Shown: positions 1 to 12,000, counted from the stretch's first letter. The stretch is DNA of 64,000 nucleotides from Sambucus nigra (GCA_949130495.1 OX422215.1:12625302-12689301); one strand, 5' to 3'. Numbers and translations are program-made. Notes: generated by a model not told the origin, from the sequence alone.

Positions 1-1206
1 CGCCTCAGAACATAGGACTTAGGTTGGATTGCCATTTGTGTGAACAATGGTATTGCAACGTTATTTGGGTGCGTAGGTATGTGCATATCCTAAAGGCCTA
101 GAACTATGTTCGCCTCTAATATGCGTGTTTGTTATTATAGTTCGAGAGAGATTAATAACCAATGGTCCTTGTTTAGTACGTGATGTACGGGGCCTTGATA
201 GCAGAGTATGCCAGCATCGCAATTTAGCCTCGATGTGCCATATTAGTATATATATTATAGTGATAAATATATGTACTTGTGATGTATTCTACTGGGTGAA
301 CTTAGTTGATAAGAAATACAGCGAAATCTAAAATAATGCTAGTATGTGAATACTTATCTTTAAATTGTGAGAACTCCTTTTTTAGATAGAAGATGGGAAT
401 ACATTCAATACGATTTTACATGGGAAATATGTGGGGGCACTACGAGTAATAGCCTAGGAGATGATTGAATATAAACTAATTAGGTAGAAAAGCATTAACT
501 AGAGTAGTTTAAAGGTACGTTAGGCGTGCACAATAGTTGAGAGGTGAGGATTTCAAGTGAGAGCTCGAAAAGCTAACATATATATAGTATTTGATTTAAA
601 GCATTTTAAATACTTGTTGATCTTTAAACTTTTCAACTCGGTCTCTGACCCATTTCTTGCCAATCTAGTTTCTCTTGTCCAACTATTTTAGGTGTCCAGC
701 CACAGGGACGTCAGGCATAGACTATCAGACGATTTGACGTGCTGCAGCTATTGTGGGAGTTATAGGTCCTTGTGATTAGACGCTTCCACTCTTATCCATT
801 TTAGATTATGATTTAGTCATTTCAGTCCAGGCATGTCTCCCGTTCCTAGTTATTCATTATCTCAGTGATTGTACTCAGTTATTTTATAGGTTTAGTCGGA
901 TTCAGATTTATTAGGGTTGTTTGTGTCGAGAGATTTAACTGGGACGTTTATTCCAGTCTTAATTTATTATGTCAGATATTTTATCATTATTATGTTTTAT
1001 ATTGTTGAATGGTGAATGTGATTTAGTTATTCATTTGGTTGTATGTTTAATTAAAAGATAAAAATTGACATCACACTTTTTAAAACTAGGTGGTTAGTTA
1101 ATAATAAATGTTTTCGACAGTGATGCTGAGAATGAACCAACCGAATATTCTTTTATTAATTTAATAAAGGACTGATCACCCGGTATTTAATTAGGCGCGG
1201 TGTCAC
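1..1206 (+). repeat. Ty3/gypsy LTR remnant (family C), 3' end
   Basis: This stretch ends in TGTCACA at about 1200-1206. Its last 500 bases closely resemble the reverse complement of 60756-61245: both contain a phrase like AGGTGTCCAGCCACAGGGAC, then GGTGGTTAGT, then CGACAG, then GGACTGATCACCC just before the TGTCACA end. A further block near 515-550 matches 61360-61400 and 24320-24345 in inverse orientation. No primer-binding site follows position 1206, so this is a solo or 3' LTR that enters from the left edge of the window. No coding sequence is credible here; the short ORF near 125-331 has no family features. Confidence 0.6.
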
Positions 1207-2060
1207 AATAATGTCCCATATTGATTCAGTTACCCTGGCACTTTTGTGCTATTTTTACTATAAGCATCAATATTAACTAGGGACTAGACTGACATGTTAT
1301 CCCACAGAACTTTCTACTTGGCCTACTGGTCTCAGATGATTGAGAGCTATGATTATTGCTACATACGTATGAGTGCCACTTTAATTGTGTGCATAACAGG
1401 TTACCTTCCACAAAGGTTTTGTGTTAATTACTTAATATGATGGTTTTACTGATGGCTTAACTACTTATATACCCTTTAGTAAACTAACAAGTATGGTGTT
1501 ATTAGTTCAAACTCTTTGAATTTCTTTACATGATCCTAAATCAGTTGTTAATGAATTTATGGAATGGACTAATAAGTATGAGATTATTAGTTCCAACACT
1601 TTTAATGTTCTCTTATAAACTGATAAGTATGGGATTATCAACTTATTATTGTCAACGTTTCTAAAACACTGATTCTATAAACACTCCAACTCTCATTTAT
1701 ATTTATATACTTGTTATAGAATTGGTAGAACATGCTTAGCATTTTTGTGCCAATTTTTTCCTTCTCCAAATACACCAGGAGAAAGTGAATAGTATCTCTT
1801 CCCTATTAGAGACAAAAATTGGTCACCTGTTTGCGTATGTGATCGTATGGGAAGAGATTAAGCCAGATGGGAGCAATGAGTGTCGCTTTTCAGTTTTATA
1901 TATTATCATTTGTACTAAAAACATGTAACCCACCCATGCGGTGGTTCAACCCTATGTAAACTTATTAATAATGAATAAAGTTATGTTATTCCGCCTTAAT
2001 TTTTATTCATCGTTTTATGTGTACTTCTTGTTCATTCATACCAAAAAGTAGGGTGTGACA
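1207..2060. other. Unassigned, possibly another LTR-like segment
   Basis: No gene is visible. The segment ends in GGGTGTGACA at about 2051-2060 and is preceded by TGTCACA at 1200, so 1200-2060 has LTR-like inverted ends. A late AATAAA-like site lies near 1974. It could be an 860-bp LTR of a different gypsy family abutting family C, but no second copy exists in the window to prove it. Confidence 0.25.
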
Positions 2061-2079
2061 AGACGACACATGTTTGCTT

Positions 2080-2650
2080 TTCACTTATCCAAGTAAAAGC
2101 TTTGCCCCCGAGTATGAAAGCATATCTCGAACTGGATTTTTATCAATTATTATCACTGGCCTGACCAGTGTTGTTGTATCATCTCAGCCTTAACTCTTTA
2201 TTATGGTAACATAAGGTGAGGTCAGCAGTCCCACGTATTAAATGTTTGAGATGATAAACTTTGCGATCCATGTAGATCTCGTCGTCTAGTTCGCCATTGA
2301 TAAATGGAGTCTTAACGTCCATCTAAAAAATTCTAAATCTAAATGCGTATCAATTGCTAAAATTAAGAGAACAAAAACCATTCTCACCATTGAGGAGAAT
2401 CTCCTCATAATCTATTCCCTCTTGTTGGGTATGGTCTTTAGCCACCAACGTGCCTTGTACTTTTCAATCAAATAGTTAGAGTTGCGCTTCATTTTCAAAA
2501 CCCATTTGTTTACAATGTTTTTTTCCAAGGTGGAAGGTTAACTAACTTCCACACATTATTCTTAGCCATTGGGATGATATCTTCCCTCGTGACAACCATC
2601 CACTCATCTTATCAGCAGACTGTGCATAAGAGAGTATTCCCCTCAATCTC
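2080..2650 (-). pseudogene. Ty1/copia polyprotein fragment (RT/RNase H), deleted
   Basis: Read on the minus strand in several frames, the segment gives ordered copia pol pieces: KMSGWLS and MAKNNVW-like words near 2620-2540, LVAKDHTQQEGIDYEE near 2460-2415, MDVKTPFINGELDDEIYMD near 2325-2265, then GTADLTLCYH and GYAFILGGKAFTW near 2215-2095. The first pieces are the N-terminal half of the copia reverse transcriptase. The last two belong to the start of RNase H. The intervening catalytic YVDD region is missing, which implies a deletion near 2220-2255. Stops and frameshifts are frequent, so this is not a gene but a remnant adjoining repeat A. Confidence 0.75.
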
Positions 2651-2652
2651 AA

Positions 2653-3396
2653 AATGATATCGTTGAATATCTCCTCATTTGCTTCGGCGAGCCGAAGAAT
2701 CTTAGGTTTTCAATGGTATGCTCCCACTAGGATGAAGATTACTCCCACGATCTTCAACGATTAGAGGGTGAGGAATTAATCCCCACCTTCCATTAAAAAC
2801 AGTAAGATGTCTTTAGTGTCCACTTACTTATAGAGGTCAAGATTCTTTTGAAACTTGAGAGTATGATCCTGAAGAGCCTCCACCACTACTTTGTGCTCGA
2901 TCGAAGCCAAACCACTAGCTTCCTCAACCTTATCCAATGAATCCCGAACAACAACAAGAAGTGAAATACTATCCCAAAAAGTTTTCTCATTAAGAAGTCG
3001 GTCTTGCTCCTGTGCAATAAGTTGTGGCCTCATGCCAACTCTCTCCTTATATAGACTAGACAGCATGAGCCGTTGGTTGTTGATTTTTTGGTTCAACTAC
3101 AGTTGGGTCAAGTCTCACTTTTTAACCATCTCCAGAGCTTTGTTCTACCCTCTTTAACCCTCAATGACGTCAACCATTAGGGCCTTTTGCAAAGTGTTGA
3201 CCCTATAAAAGGGAAAAAGTGTGAGAACAAGGCATATAAAGCAACAATTCACTAAGAAAAAGTAAAAAATACATGTAAAAATACCTTGCCCAAAATGATT
3301 CTTTACATGTAAATGTAAAATCATTTTGAGCGAATTGTTTGTAAGGATCTCCAAAATGCGTAAGCAACCCCCTATCCCCACCCCCACCCCCACCCC
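2653..3396. repeat. Direct-repeat segment A (copy 1), left of the Tat element
   Basis: This 0.74-kb segment is repeated in the same orientation at 16571-17440. Both copies begin at GATATCGTTGAATATCTCC and end in a C-rich run after ATGCGTAAGCAA. Copy 1 abuts the 5' LTR at 3397; copy 2 abuts the truncated 3' LTR at 16570. It carries coding-like sequence on the minus strand (separate entry). It is neither the target duplication nor the LTR of the Tat element, and its identity is unknown. Confidence 0.75.
2824..3396 (-). pseudogene. Spliced coding-like remnant, coiled-coil protein, unknown
   Basis: I do not recognise a named family. On the minus strand, 3396-3285 reads an open stretch containing LTHFGDPYKQFAQNDF. 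A GT...AG intron at 3284-3203 follows, and splicing joins the frame as FWAR-VNTLQKALMVDVIEG. Downstream, after three in-frame stops, 3096-2824 reads 90 residues rich in K, E, Q and L that suggest a coiled coil (for example LIAQEQDRLLNEKTF and VEALQDHTLKFQKN). The same coding frame is preserved in copy A' at 17100-17440 and 16745-16930, where the donor GT is altered. A piece of a retroelement antisense gene or of a captured plant gene are both possible. Confidence 0.4.
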
Positions 3397-4690
3397 CCAA
3401 AGAGTGATTAACTTAGTTAATTCGATGATTAACAGACGAAGAAGGAAGATAAAGATCACCCGAGAAAGTTCCCTTGAAGACCCTCCACAAACGTGACACG
3501 AAGAACCTAGCTCAAAGATCAAAGTCACCCGAATGATGATAGTTTGTAATAGCAAACATAATGTATTTTATCATGTGCTTTATCTTATGTTATATGGAGA
3601 GTGAGGTTGTTTGGTACCCATGAGGGACCATGCCTGGCAGGGTATGGGAGAGCTAACAGTATCTATTGAACAACCTCCTCCTGGGAACCTCGCAGGGACG
3701 TGGTTTGGAGGATTGGGAGCAAGGAAATGTTGGGAATATAATTTTCAACCCTCTTGGCATACTTGGGCAAAACTTCATCTAATATAGGTGGTCTCTCGAT
3801 CTACCTTCCGATCAAGCCACCACTTATCCATCACTCTCGAAGGTACATCCTCGAGTAACCTCTAGTTCACACTCTTCTCTTGAGAACAGTTGTCAGCCCA
3901 AACACATAGTTACTTGGCGTTCAAACCACTTACATTCGAATAACCTCAGAACTTGCAGCATCATTGTGAATGATGTGACCACATGCCTAGTGGGGTCACT
4001 GTTCAACTTCTTTATGATGACATGGCACTCAAGTACGTTTTATCCTTAGTATTGTAGACCTGGTAATAGATTTGTCCTAAGACAAACCCTTTTAGCTGCT
4101 ATGAAACGTCCTCATTAATGACTGCCATACTTCGTATTGGCAGAATAGCTTTCCTGCCAACATATAATATCCCACGAATTTAATGAAGTATCCTTGGCAT
4201 TAAATGTAACAGTACTTTCACCCTCAATGGGGTCAATCACATTTAATGCCCAGCCAGGTTGCTCGAGCAACCCGACTCTCATATAAATAGGCAACCTAAA
4301 ACAGTTGAGAGACACGACATTCTGAACCTAGAACTGCTGCCCAACTTCCTCCATACACGAGAGCTCCTGTGAGGACATTCTTCGACACGCACTTGAACAC
4401 ACGTATCATTGAGCATTAACTGAGCTTGAAGTTCCTGCCTTGCCTTTATTGTGCTAGGGTGCTTGATCTTTCTCCCTCTGACCATGCCACCTGATGGGCC
4501 CATTTATTATTGTATTCATGAGTGTATTAACGGTGTAAAAGCCTCATTTATTATTGTCTTGAGCATTGAATATTATTCCTCCTTACTCCTGCATTTATTG
4601 TCACTATATTTTGGCTTTTGGTGTTAATCTCGATCTTGATAAGGGGTTACACCTCACTTGATACTAATTGTATTCCAAGAACCCACATCT
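3397..4690 (+). repeat. 5' LTR of Tat-type element 1
   Basis: It is directly repeated at 13780-13880 plus 15446-16570. The intact start, TGTAGGGGAGTCCC, is seen only in the 3' copy; here the first ~17 bases are replaced by the C-rich end of segment A. The right end lies just before the primer-binding site at about 4694. Confidence 0.85.
4281..4289 (+). promoter_or_regulatory. TATA box of the 5' LTR
   Basis: ATATAAATA is followed by a short leader. The same box is conserved in the 3' LTR copy at 16251-16259, despite divergence around it. Confidence 0.55.
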
Positions 4691-4692
4691 TA

Positions 4693-4713
4693 GATTTGAC
4701 GACTCTGTTGGGG
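4693..4713 (+). other. Primer-binding site
   Basis: The run TTTGACGACTCTGTTGGGG, directly after the LTR, resembles the TTTGGCGACTCTGCTGGGG primer site common in plant gypsy elements. It differs from it by G-to-A and C-to-T changes expected from decay. Confidence 0.65.
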
Positions 4714-4734
4714 AGGTAGTCTCTTTTAAAAAAG

Positions 4735-6289
4735 ATGCCAGAGGATAACACCGTCAGGATTATTGATTTCGATGCCATACAGCATGATGAGGAGGCAGTC
4801 CTCTCTGTTTTGCCCGAGGGAGCGAGAATAGCACGGGTGGAGCCTAGCTCGTCCATTACCCGCGTGATGAAAATGATGGGCGTATAGGCAAGAATTGGCC
4901 CAATGTAAATAATGGGGCTCATGGGTTTGTTTGTCGAGTTCATCAAGACCCCGGCCGCCCAGGCGATGTTGGGAGTCCTTGTAGGAGTGAATTCTTTCAT
5001 GACACCGCCAGTAGGAATACCTGCTCCTACTGTTACAGGAGGCGTTATTGCGCCCACTTTTAGCAATGTTATTCCCACTGCTCAATCAGCCTTTGGTAGT
5101 GTTCCTCCTACTATGGTTCCACATGTGACTACGGGGCTAGCGGCACAAGATCGGGGAATGACTTTCGCGACTCAAGCCATGACTGGTGGCAGGGGGAAAA
5201 GCACATCGCCCACTCTGGTGACACCAGCGGTGGTAACAATGCATCCAACCAGCTCTCCAACGTCCAGTTTAGAAGAAATAAAGAAGGGGCCGTTGAAGTT
5301 CATAGTAATGTCCAAAATGGAAGATAGTTCTTCAGTATTTGATGACTTTTGTACCCCATATCCGGAGGCATATAACAACGAGCCCTACCCAGTGGGGTAT
5401 GCTCCACCAATCTTCGAGAAGTACATGGGAAAGGGGGTGAACCCTAAAGAGCACGTAAAGCGGTTTATCGAAAGTCTTGGGGCCCACTGCAACGATAAAA
5501 AATTGAGGTTAAGGGAATTTTTGAAGTCCCTGACAGAGAAAGCCTACATGTGGTATTCCCACTTGACCCTAGGTAGCGTAGCCTCCTAGGAGGAGTTGCA
5601 TGTCTTGTTCATGCAAAAGTTCTTTCTGGCTGAGGATGAGTTCACACTCATGGAGCTAGCACGTGAGAAGTAGAAACCATGGGAAGATGTTGTGGCTTAT
5701 ATTAGGAGATTCCGTTAGCGCATTCTAAATGTAAGAGAGGAGACGCGAGAGGATAAACTTTTACAAGTCTGTGCAGAAGGGTTGTTGCCCGAATATATTT
5801 GTCACCTGATTAATGAAACACGAGAGGGTACATTCGTGACATTTTTAAAAACGGCAAGGAACATCGCCTTGGTGGTTAAGCCTGCATTGCCCCCACGTGC
5901 CTTGTCAAGTGTACTGTTAAGACCATCAGTTTCCTTGGGGAGAGGAGTACCCTTGATGGTAAATTATGTAGACGGCGGAGGTAAGGGGGAAGCAGTGGCA
6001 ACCGAGGAGGAAGAAGAGGTAGAAGCAATAAGAGAAAATTTGAAGGCGAGGAAGATCTCCCGAGATACCATGCACAATGGAATAAGCCTTAAACTTGTAT
6101 GATCATATGGTTCGTGATAAGGTCTGTAGATCGATCAACGTTATCACGACACAACTACCCCGAGAGGACGGGGAGAAACCCCACTATTGTGCACTTCACA
6201 ATAGAGTGAACCACCCGACCAAAGAGTATTTTTCGCTAAGAAGGTTGATTGACCATCACGTGAAGAATGGAGACATCCAGTTATCCTAA
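4735..6289 (+). pseudogene. gag of Tat-type element 1
   Basis: This is the structural capsid polyprotein that packages the element RNA. The frame starts at ATG 4735 (MPEDNTVRII) and runs to 6102 with five in-frame stops (4885, 4906, 5587, 5671 and 5716). A frameshift near 6090 moves it to 6095-6289. The retrotransposon gag core is visible around 5430-5790: VNPKEHVKRFIESLGAHC, LREFLKSLTEKAYMWYSHL, LFMQKFFLAEDEFTL, then AYIRRFR and CAEGLLPEYI. The C-terminal part contains YCALHNRVNHPTKEYFSLRR, the His/Cys-type end usual in this lineage. At least one stop follows a CAG-to-TAG-like pattern. Confidence 0.85.
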
Positions 6290-7005
6290 GCTAATGTGAA
6301 TATTAATCCTTTACCACTTCATGAGCCCATATGGCCAGCGCTTTTGACGAAGAGGTTGAACACCTGATAAGAAAATAATGGTTCGAAGATAATAATTTTG
6401 AAGAATCTCTGGAGGAATTCACTCTCGAGCTAGCTCAGCTCCATTCGGAGGATGAGACGGAGAAAAAAGATGACCACGAAAAAGAAGAGTATGACCCCGT
6501 TGAGGGACTAAGTAGGCAGGTGGGGGCCTGACCTCTTGAGGTGGTAAATGTAGTGATAGCCTACGATGAGGTTGTATATAGAGATATAGAAAAAGTCTAT
6601 GAGCTTAAAGAGGAAAAAATAGACCTGTGGTTTGTATGCGTAACGGTTGCTCGCTCGCAGAAGTTCAGCTGGTTCTTTGATCAGGTTAGACTCCCCGAAA
6701 ACTCGTGATTAAAGTTCGCGCGAACCATCTTGGAAATAATAAAGAAAAATACGGCGCCATACCTGAAATGGAAGGGGCCTATAGCCAAGCTCATAAATAG
6801 GTACCTCTCCGAAGTCACGTTCTCAGAAGCTGATAGATTGATCATCTACCCCCACAATAGACCTTTGTATGTTACGGTGACTGTGAATGATTGTGTTTTC
6901 TCTCGCGTCCTGTTGGATGGGGGAGCGTCCATCAATATAATAAGACGTTGCCCACAGATGATAAAGATGATTGGAGGGGTGAAATTAGAAAGTAATTATA
7001 AATAG
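6290..7005 (+). pseudogene. Aspartic protease region of Tat-type element 1
   Basis: After an acidic linker (6400-6540, many E and D) the frame 6730-7005 is open. It contains PHNRPLYVTVTVNDC and the retroviral-type protease motif LLDGGASINI. The DGG form of the active site, instead of DTG/DSG, is usual in Tat-lineage elements. The enzyme would cleave the Gag-Pol polyprotein. Upstream of 6730 the same region is broken by stops. The frame ends at 6999-7005, where reverse transcriptase sequence should follow but does not. Confidence 0.75.
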
Positions 7006-7016
7006 GAGAAGGCCCA

Positions 7017-7480
7017 TTGAACCTAGTTGATTTGGCGCAGTATTTCATTACCAGGGGAAACTTATATTATAAAAATAAAGGTGCCTGGTTATCCAGATGT
7101 GTAGGCCCCGAAGAAACCAAGAAAAGACTGATCGAAGTGCATCAGGACAGTTGTGAGACCACTGTGATCCCCTTATATAGAAGGATACAATGGGCAGGGT
7201 ACTTTTATCCTTCGATGATCAAAACTCGGCGATGATACAAGGATATTGTAGGAAATGGTGTCTGTTCTACCAGGTAACAGAATGTAACTTCATCGATTAA
7301 CCCCAAGACTGGAGGTAGCCGTACATGGACCTGCTGGTGGATGGAATAATGCCAACAGACAAAGAAGATGCTACGAAGGTAAAAAGATGAGCACCCAAAT
7401 ATTTTATCGAAGGATGGCAGTTGTATCGATGGGGCTATCATGATAGGCCCCTAAGATGCATTAGGACGAAGAAGCTGAAG
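7017..7480 (+). pseudogene. Region between RNase H and integrase, first zinc-binding copy
   Basis: The frame 7017-7235 reads GNLYYKNKGAWLSRCV, then KKRLIEVHQDSC, LYRRIQ and WAGYFYPSM. This is an integrase N-terminal H2C2-like segment of the kind that precedes the main integrase in this lineage. A second, similar stretch follows with stops: YMDLLVDGIMPTDKEDATKV and PKYFIEGWQLYRWGYHDRPL near 7324-7450. Finding this directly next to the protease end shows that about 2 kb of RT and RNase H coding sequence has been lost at the 7005/7017 junction. Confidence 0.65.
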
Positions 7481-7482
7481 AA

Positions 7483-8529
7483 GTGCGAAAGCAAGCCTAT
7501 GAACTAGGACACATCGGTGGGGCCAAACTCTACGACCAACTCATGACCTTGGGATGTTATTGGCCTACGATGGAGAAAGACTCGATAGAGTTCATTCGTA
7601 AATGTAAATCTTGTCAACTGCATGAAAATATGATGTATGCTCCTTCGGTGGATCTGCATTCTCTCTCTACACCTTTTCTATTTCACACACGAGAGTTTGA
7701 TCTAGTAGGGGCAATAAAACCATCTTCGAAAGGGAAGATTTGGATACTGGTTGCCACTGGGTGTTTCACCAAGTGGGCAGAGGCTATACCACTCAAGAGG
7801 ACCACCGTAGGGGTAGTGGATCGATTCATGAAAGAGTACATCATTTACCGGTTCGGCATCCCGAAAGTGTTTCTGTTAGATAATGGCACCCCTTTCGTGA
7901 ATGGCGAAGTAAGCTTGCTAACAGACAAGTACTCCATCATCCACCACAAGTCAACAATAGCGTACCCAAAATGCAACGGGCAGACAGAAACCACTAACAA
8001 GACTTTGGTGAATATCTTGGCAAAAATGTTAGAGGATTTCCCAGGCAAATGGGATAACAAAATCCTCGAAGTACGTTGGGCCTATTGAACAACAAAGAGG
8101 AAACCGACGGGGTATACCCCATTTTCCTTAATCTTTGGGGTAGAAGTTGTTCTGCTAGTTGAGCTCGAGATACTTTTCGCCCGCTATAACTTGCGAAGTG
8201 CTATGCTCCCGCATAGTCGGCACGTCCAACTAGAAGCATTAGAAGAGCATCGGGACAATGCGGCGAGGCATTTCGAGATGTGTTAAAAATAGTTGCCCAG
8301 ATCCTACGACCAACTGGTGAGGTCGAGGAAGTTTAAAGAAGGAGATCTGGTTCTGAAATCATGTACGAGGCACATCGGGGGTTTTTCGTTGCCCAAGTTT
8401 GAAGCCAACTGGGAGGGACCCTACATCATTCTAACAACCCATAATTCAGGTTATCGCGAGATATCTAAAGTGGAAGACGATGTTACTTTCAAACTAAACA
8501 ACAAGTGGCTGAAAATCTATCATGTTTAA
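7483..8529 (+). pseudogene. Integrase of Tat-type element 1
   Basis: Integrase inserts the cDNA copy into the genome. The frame 7483-8088 begins in the zinc-binding domain (YELGHIGGAKL, then CYWPTMEKD and RKCKSCQLH; the first His is lost). It continues into the catalytic core: FDLVGAIKPSSKGKIWILVA with the first Asp, LLDNGTPFVNGEV with the second Asp (normally SDNG), and YPKCNGQTETTNKTL with the Glu, so the DDE triad is still readable. A TGA ends the frame at 8088. The sequence continues as TPFSLIFGVEVVL and RHVQLEALEEHRDNAARHFE, and then 8293-8529 encodes the C-terminal part (EGDLVLKSCTRH, PKFEANWEGPYI, NNKWLKIYHV). Stops make it non-functional. Confidence 0.9.
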
Positions 8530-9006
8530 ATGTATATCTTGCTAATACTTCAGTCTATCGCATTTTGTTCTACTAATACTTGTTCGGGAGGATGTCCCTT
8601 GCTGATAATTAGGTCCACTTGTTTAACATAGTGTGAAGTGATGTTTACCTTGAAAATGTTGACCCACTATTCTTTTGAGTTAGTTATTTCTCCTTATTTT
8701 ACATGGTGTGACTTACATTAATGTAATAGATCACCCAAAATTCAAGCAAAATAGAAAATAAACCAAATGCTATAAACTTTGTTTAAATAACGAAGTACTG
8801 TGATCACATTCCAAGGAAGTTCAAAACAACAAACTGGGGGGCATCCAAAAAGAGAGATCAAACAAAGATTGCTAAGGAGCATCCAGGATAAAATAAAGGT
8901 TGGCCTAGTCAAGTAGCCGATGATGATGTTGAGGAAGAATTTTCTCCAGGCTACTTTGGTAAGAAATTAGATCAACCACACCCTTTTGGTCGAGCTCCCT
9001 TATTCG
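8530..9006. other. Non-coding spacer between pol and antisense gene
   Basis: No coding feature is visible on either strand. This is the 3' untranslated side of both the sense pol region and the antisense gene, so convergent transcripts would end here. Confidence 0.5.
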
Positions 9007-12000
9007 CTAAACATTTTCTAGATTCTGCTCCTTCTTGAGTAGCTTAGCTTCTGCTCGAGCAATAACTGCACGCGCTGCCTGTACATCCCTCTCGGACATA
9101 ACTAGTTCAGTCTCTAAGCCGACAAGTTCCTTCGAGATAGCTACCTGCGAGCAATGAGAACTCTTCAACTGATGATAAAGAGAAGGTAGGTCTACCTTCT
9201 TGAAGCCACGTAATAGCTTCACTAACCAATCAAGTAAGAATCCATCATTAATAAGCACGTTGACCTTCCCCGATAACGTTTTAATCACATCAGAGCTGAG
9301 AGACTCCAGATGAGTATTGAAGATTTCCTTTAAAACGGTGAAGAGCTCAAGCAACTGGCAAGCCATCATCACAGGTATGGGTTGAAGACTGTGAGGAGTA
9401 AAAGTTAAAGAAAATTTGACTAAAACCTTCTCAATCAACACACAGGGGCCTTCAATCAATATATGGGGGAAGTTGATCAAAGTCTGCCTTACAACGACTT
9501 CGGGGGTCGCCTCAGGGGGTTCGCGCTAAAAATGCTATCACTTGCAGCGGGGAGTCTAGTGTGCGAAGCACTGTTACTATCCTGGGCTCTAAAAGCAACT
9601 ACCCTGCACATTCCACCACTATTGGGAACCATTCTTTGAACCTGCACGATAGGGGCTTCGCTCATGGTTGTGAATTCAGCCAAAATCCTCGCATGTGCGA
9701 TTTCATAAGTTACACCCTCAACTCCTGGGTCGCGCATTGCATATTGCTCAACTTCCACCTGAAATACAATAACCTACTAAGTTAGAAAATAAATATACAA
9801 ACTGACTTGCAAACAGAGACTATAAGACCAATATGACTTAGCCCGCCGACCCTCGGTTATGGGATATTATAAGACTAATATGACTTGGCCCGCTTGACCC
9901 TCGGTTATGGGAGATTTTAAGACCAATATGACTTGACCTGCCTGACCCTCAGTTATGGGAGATGTTAAGACCAATATGACTTGTCCCGCATGACCCTCGG
10001 TTATGGGAGATTTTAAGACCAATATGACTTGGCAAAACTAATAATGTGTAAATACATGAGGCAAATAGAAGAAGAAAAGCGTACCTCTGGCTGCTGGTCA
10101 CTAGAAAACTGTCGGGTAGCCATCTGTACTACATCTTCTTCCTCAGCTAAACCAGGTTTCACCAAAAGACACTGTTCTCGGGGGATAACTACAACGCCCC
10201 CTACTTCAGTAACTTCCTCTACTCCCTTACTCTCTGACCTGCTTCGGCGCCCTCTTGATTGAAAATTGAAGGCCCAAACAGTGTAACAAGAACCTGTAAA
10301 GCATAACAGAGGGGAAGTAAGAGCAATAAGATAATCATAAAGAGCTCAGAATAACAAGAGGAAAGGCTTACCACTGATGATAGAACAACAAGAAAGGCTT
10401 ACCACAGATAATGGAACAACATGAGCGGGGTACTTAAGCACAAATCTAACAACACTTGCATCAGGAGCACCTGCCTCCAAACCAGCCTGCTCGTGTAAAA
10501 AAGCAGAGTCAGGCCAATAGCCACTACTAGATTCGAAGGAAGAATCAGAAATAACTGCACCTAGGGGGAAATATGTAGTTACCTGCGAAGCTGTAGGGTT
10601 AGCCACCTCCTCCTGAGCAACTTCCTTAAAGTAGGTGAAACTTCGATAGGTTTTTCCAACAGACCGCTCTCTTCAACACCATCATGTGCATCACCTCGCG
10701 CACCAAACTGAAAAGAAAAGTTGAAATAAATGGGAGTCGTTATCATATCGAGGCAAAAAAAGAAAAGTTAGAGATTTAGAAGGAGAATAACAGACATACC
10801 TCTTCTTCTTCCAAAACTTTGTCCAAAACATCCTTTAAAACCTCGTAATCTCAAGGAGGTGAGGCAGGCTTAGAAGGAGAAACCATTCTGCTCAACCTAC
10901 GTCTCCGAACAAGAGCGAACTCTTCCTTCTCTTCCTCTTCTTCTTTATTATCATTATCATCACCACCTTCACCAATAAACGCGTACCTATCAGACTGCTC
11001 TTCCTCAATCGCCTCACCTGATTCCTCTGACACAAGCTTGACAGGGCTGGTAAACTTCTTCTTCTTGCTAACTTCAACAGATTAGGGAATATACGAGAAA
11101 CCAAGAGAGGCCATATGGTCCGACATAAAAGCCCTATCCGCCTCACTAAAATTCTCCCAAGTCCGCCTAAGTTGATATAACACCAAGCTAACTTCTTGGG
11201 TCACCTTAGGATCGAGTGTATGGATTAGTGGGACTTGTTGAGTAGTCTTGAGTTTCTTTATTGGGGACTTTCTAGTGGCTCTCATGGCCTCTCCAATCGA
11301 AGCAATATGGGAAGTATATCCCCCTTCATCCGATCGTGAAGGACTAGGGGCAAGAGCAACTACCTCGGTTGGAAGAGAGGACTGAGCTGCTTTCTTATTT
11401 CTTACAACAACTTAATCCACAGGAGAAAGTTGAGGCAACTCAGAGGGAACAGAACCGTTGGTGGTGTTAAAAGGGAACATTGGGCTGAAAGTTATACAGT
11501 TTCTCAAGCCCAACTCCGTAGAAGGATATCTTTCAACCTCAGGATACCGAGGCTCTTTGAGAAGATTGTGCTATAAGCGACAATGCCAGAACACAGTCAG
11601 GAACATCGACGACCTACTCCCTTGAGCCTCCTTGCTCGGGACAACAGGGTTGGCTGGGTAATTCGCACAGAGATTAACAACGACTGAGGTGAGGTAGTTT
11701 GCACATGCAAAAGAGAAATTGGTGGGTTTTTCGCTGGTAAAATTACTTAACATAGGAGTGCCTTGATCATAGCCAAACTGCATAGCTACGTAGTGTGGGC
11801 TGTAGACAGCGTAAAAAAAGTCCATTCTGTATAAGAAGGCAAGTAAGAGGGAATTAACAATAAGGGAGCATTAGTGGAGGGGAAATTTCTAGCCAGTGCT
11901 TCGTCAATGGGGACGATGGGACGCTCTTCTTCTGCGAAGAATTGATTTGAAAAAATTGGTTTACCCCAATGTAGGGGCGAGGTACGAACCTTTCTGCTCT

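Noticed and set aside
125..331. 68-codon ORF on the plus strand
   Set aside because: It lies in a gypsy LTR copy, has no family features and is absent as a frame in the related LTRs.
3203..3284. Plus-strand TATA box CTATAAAAGGG at 3203-3213
   Set aside because: The same bases form the acceptor end of a minus-strand intron that splices two frames correctly, which is the better supported reading.
4647..5085. Two minus-strand ORFs of 119-143 codons opposite gag
   Set aside because: They are shadows of the gag frame and have no recognisable domain.
9822..10034. CRISPR-like regular repeats
   Set aside because: The 48-bp units are directly tandem with no unique spacers, and the genome is a plant; it is a minisatellite.
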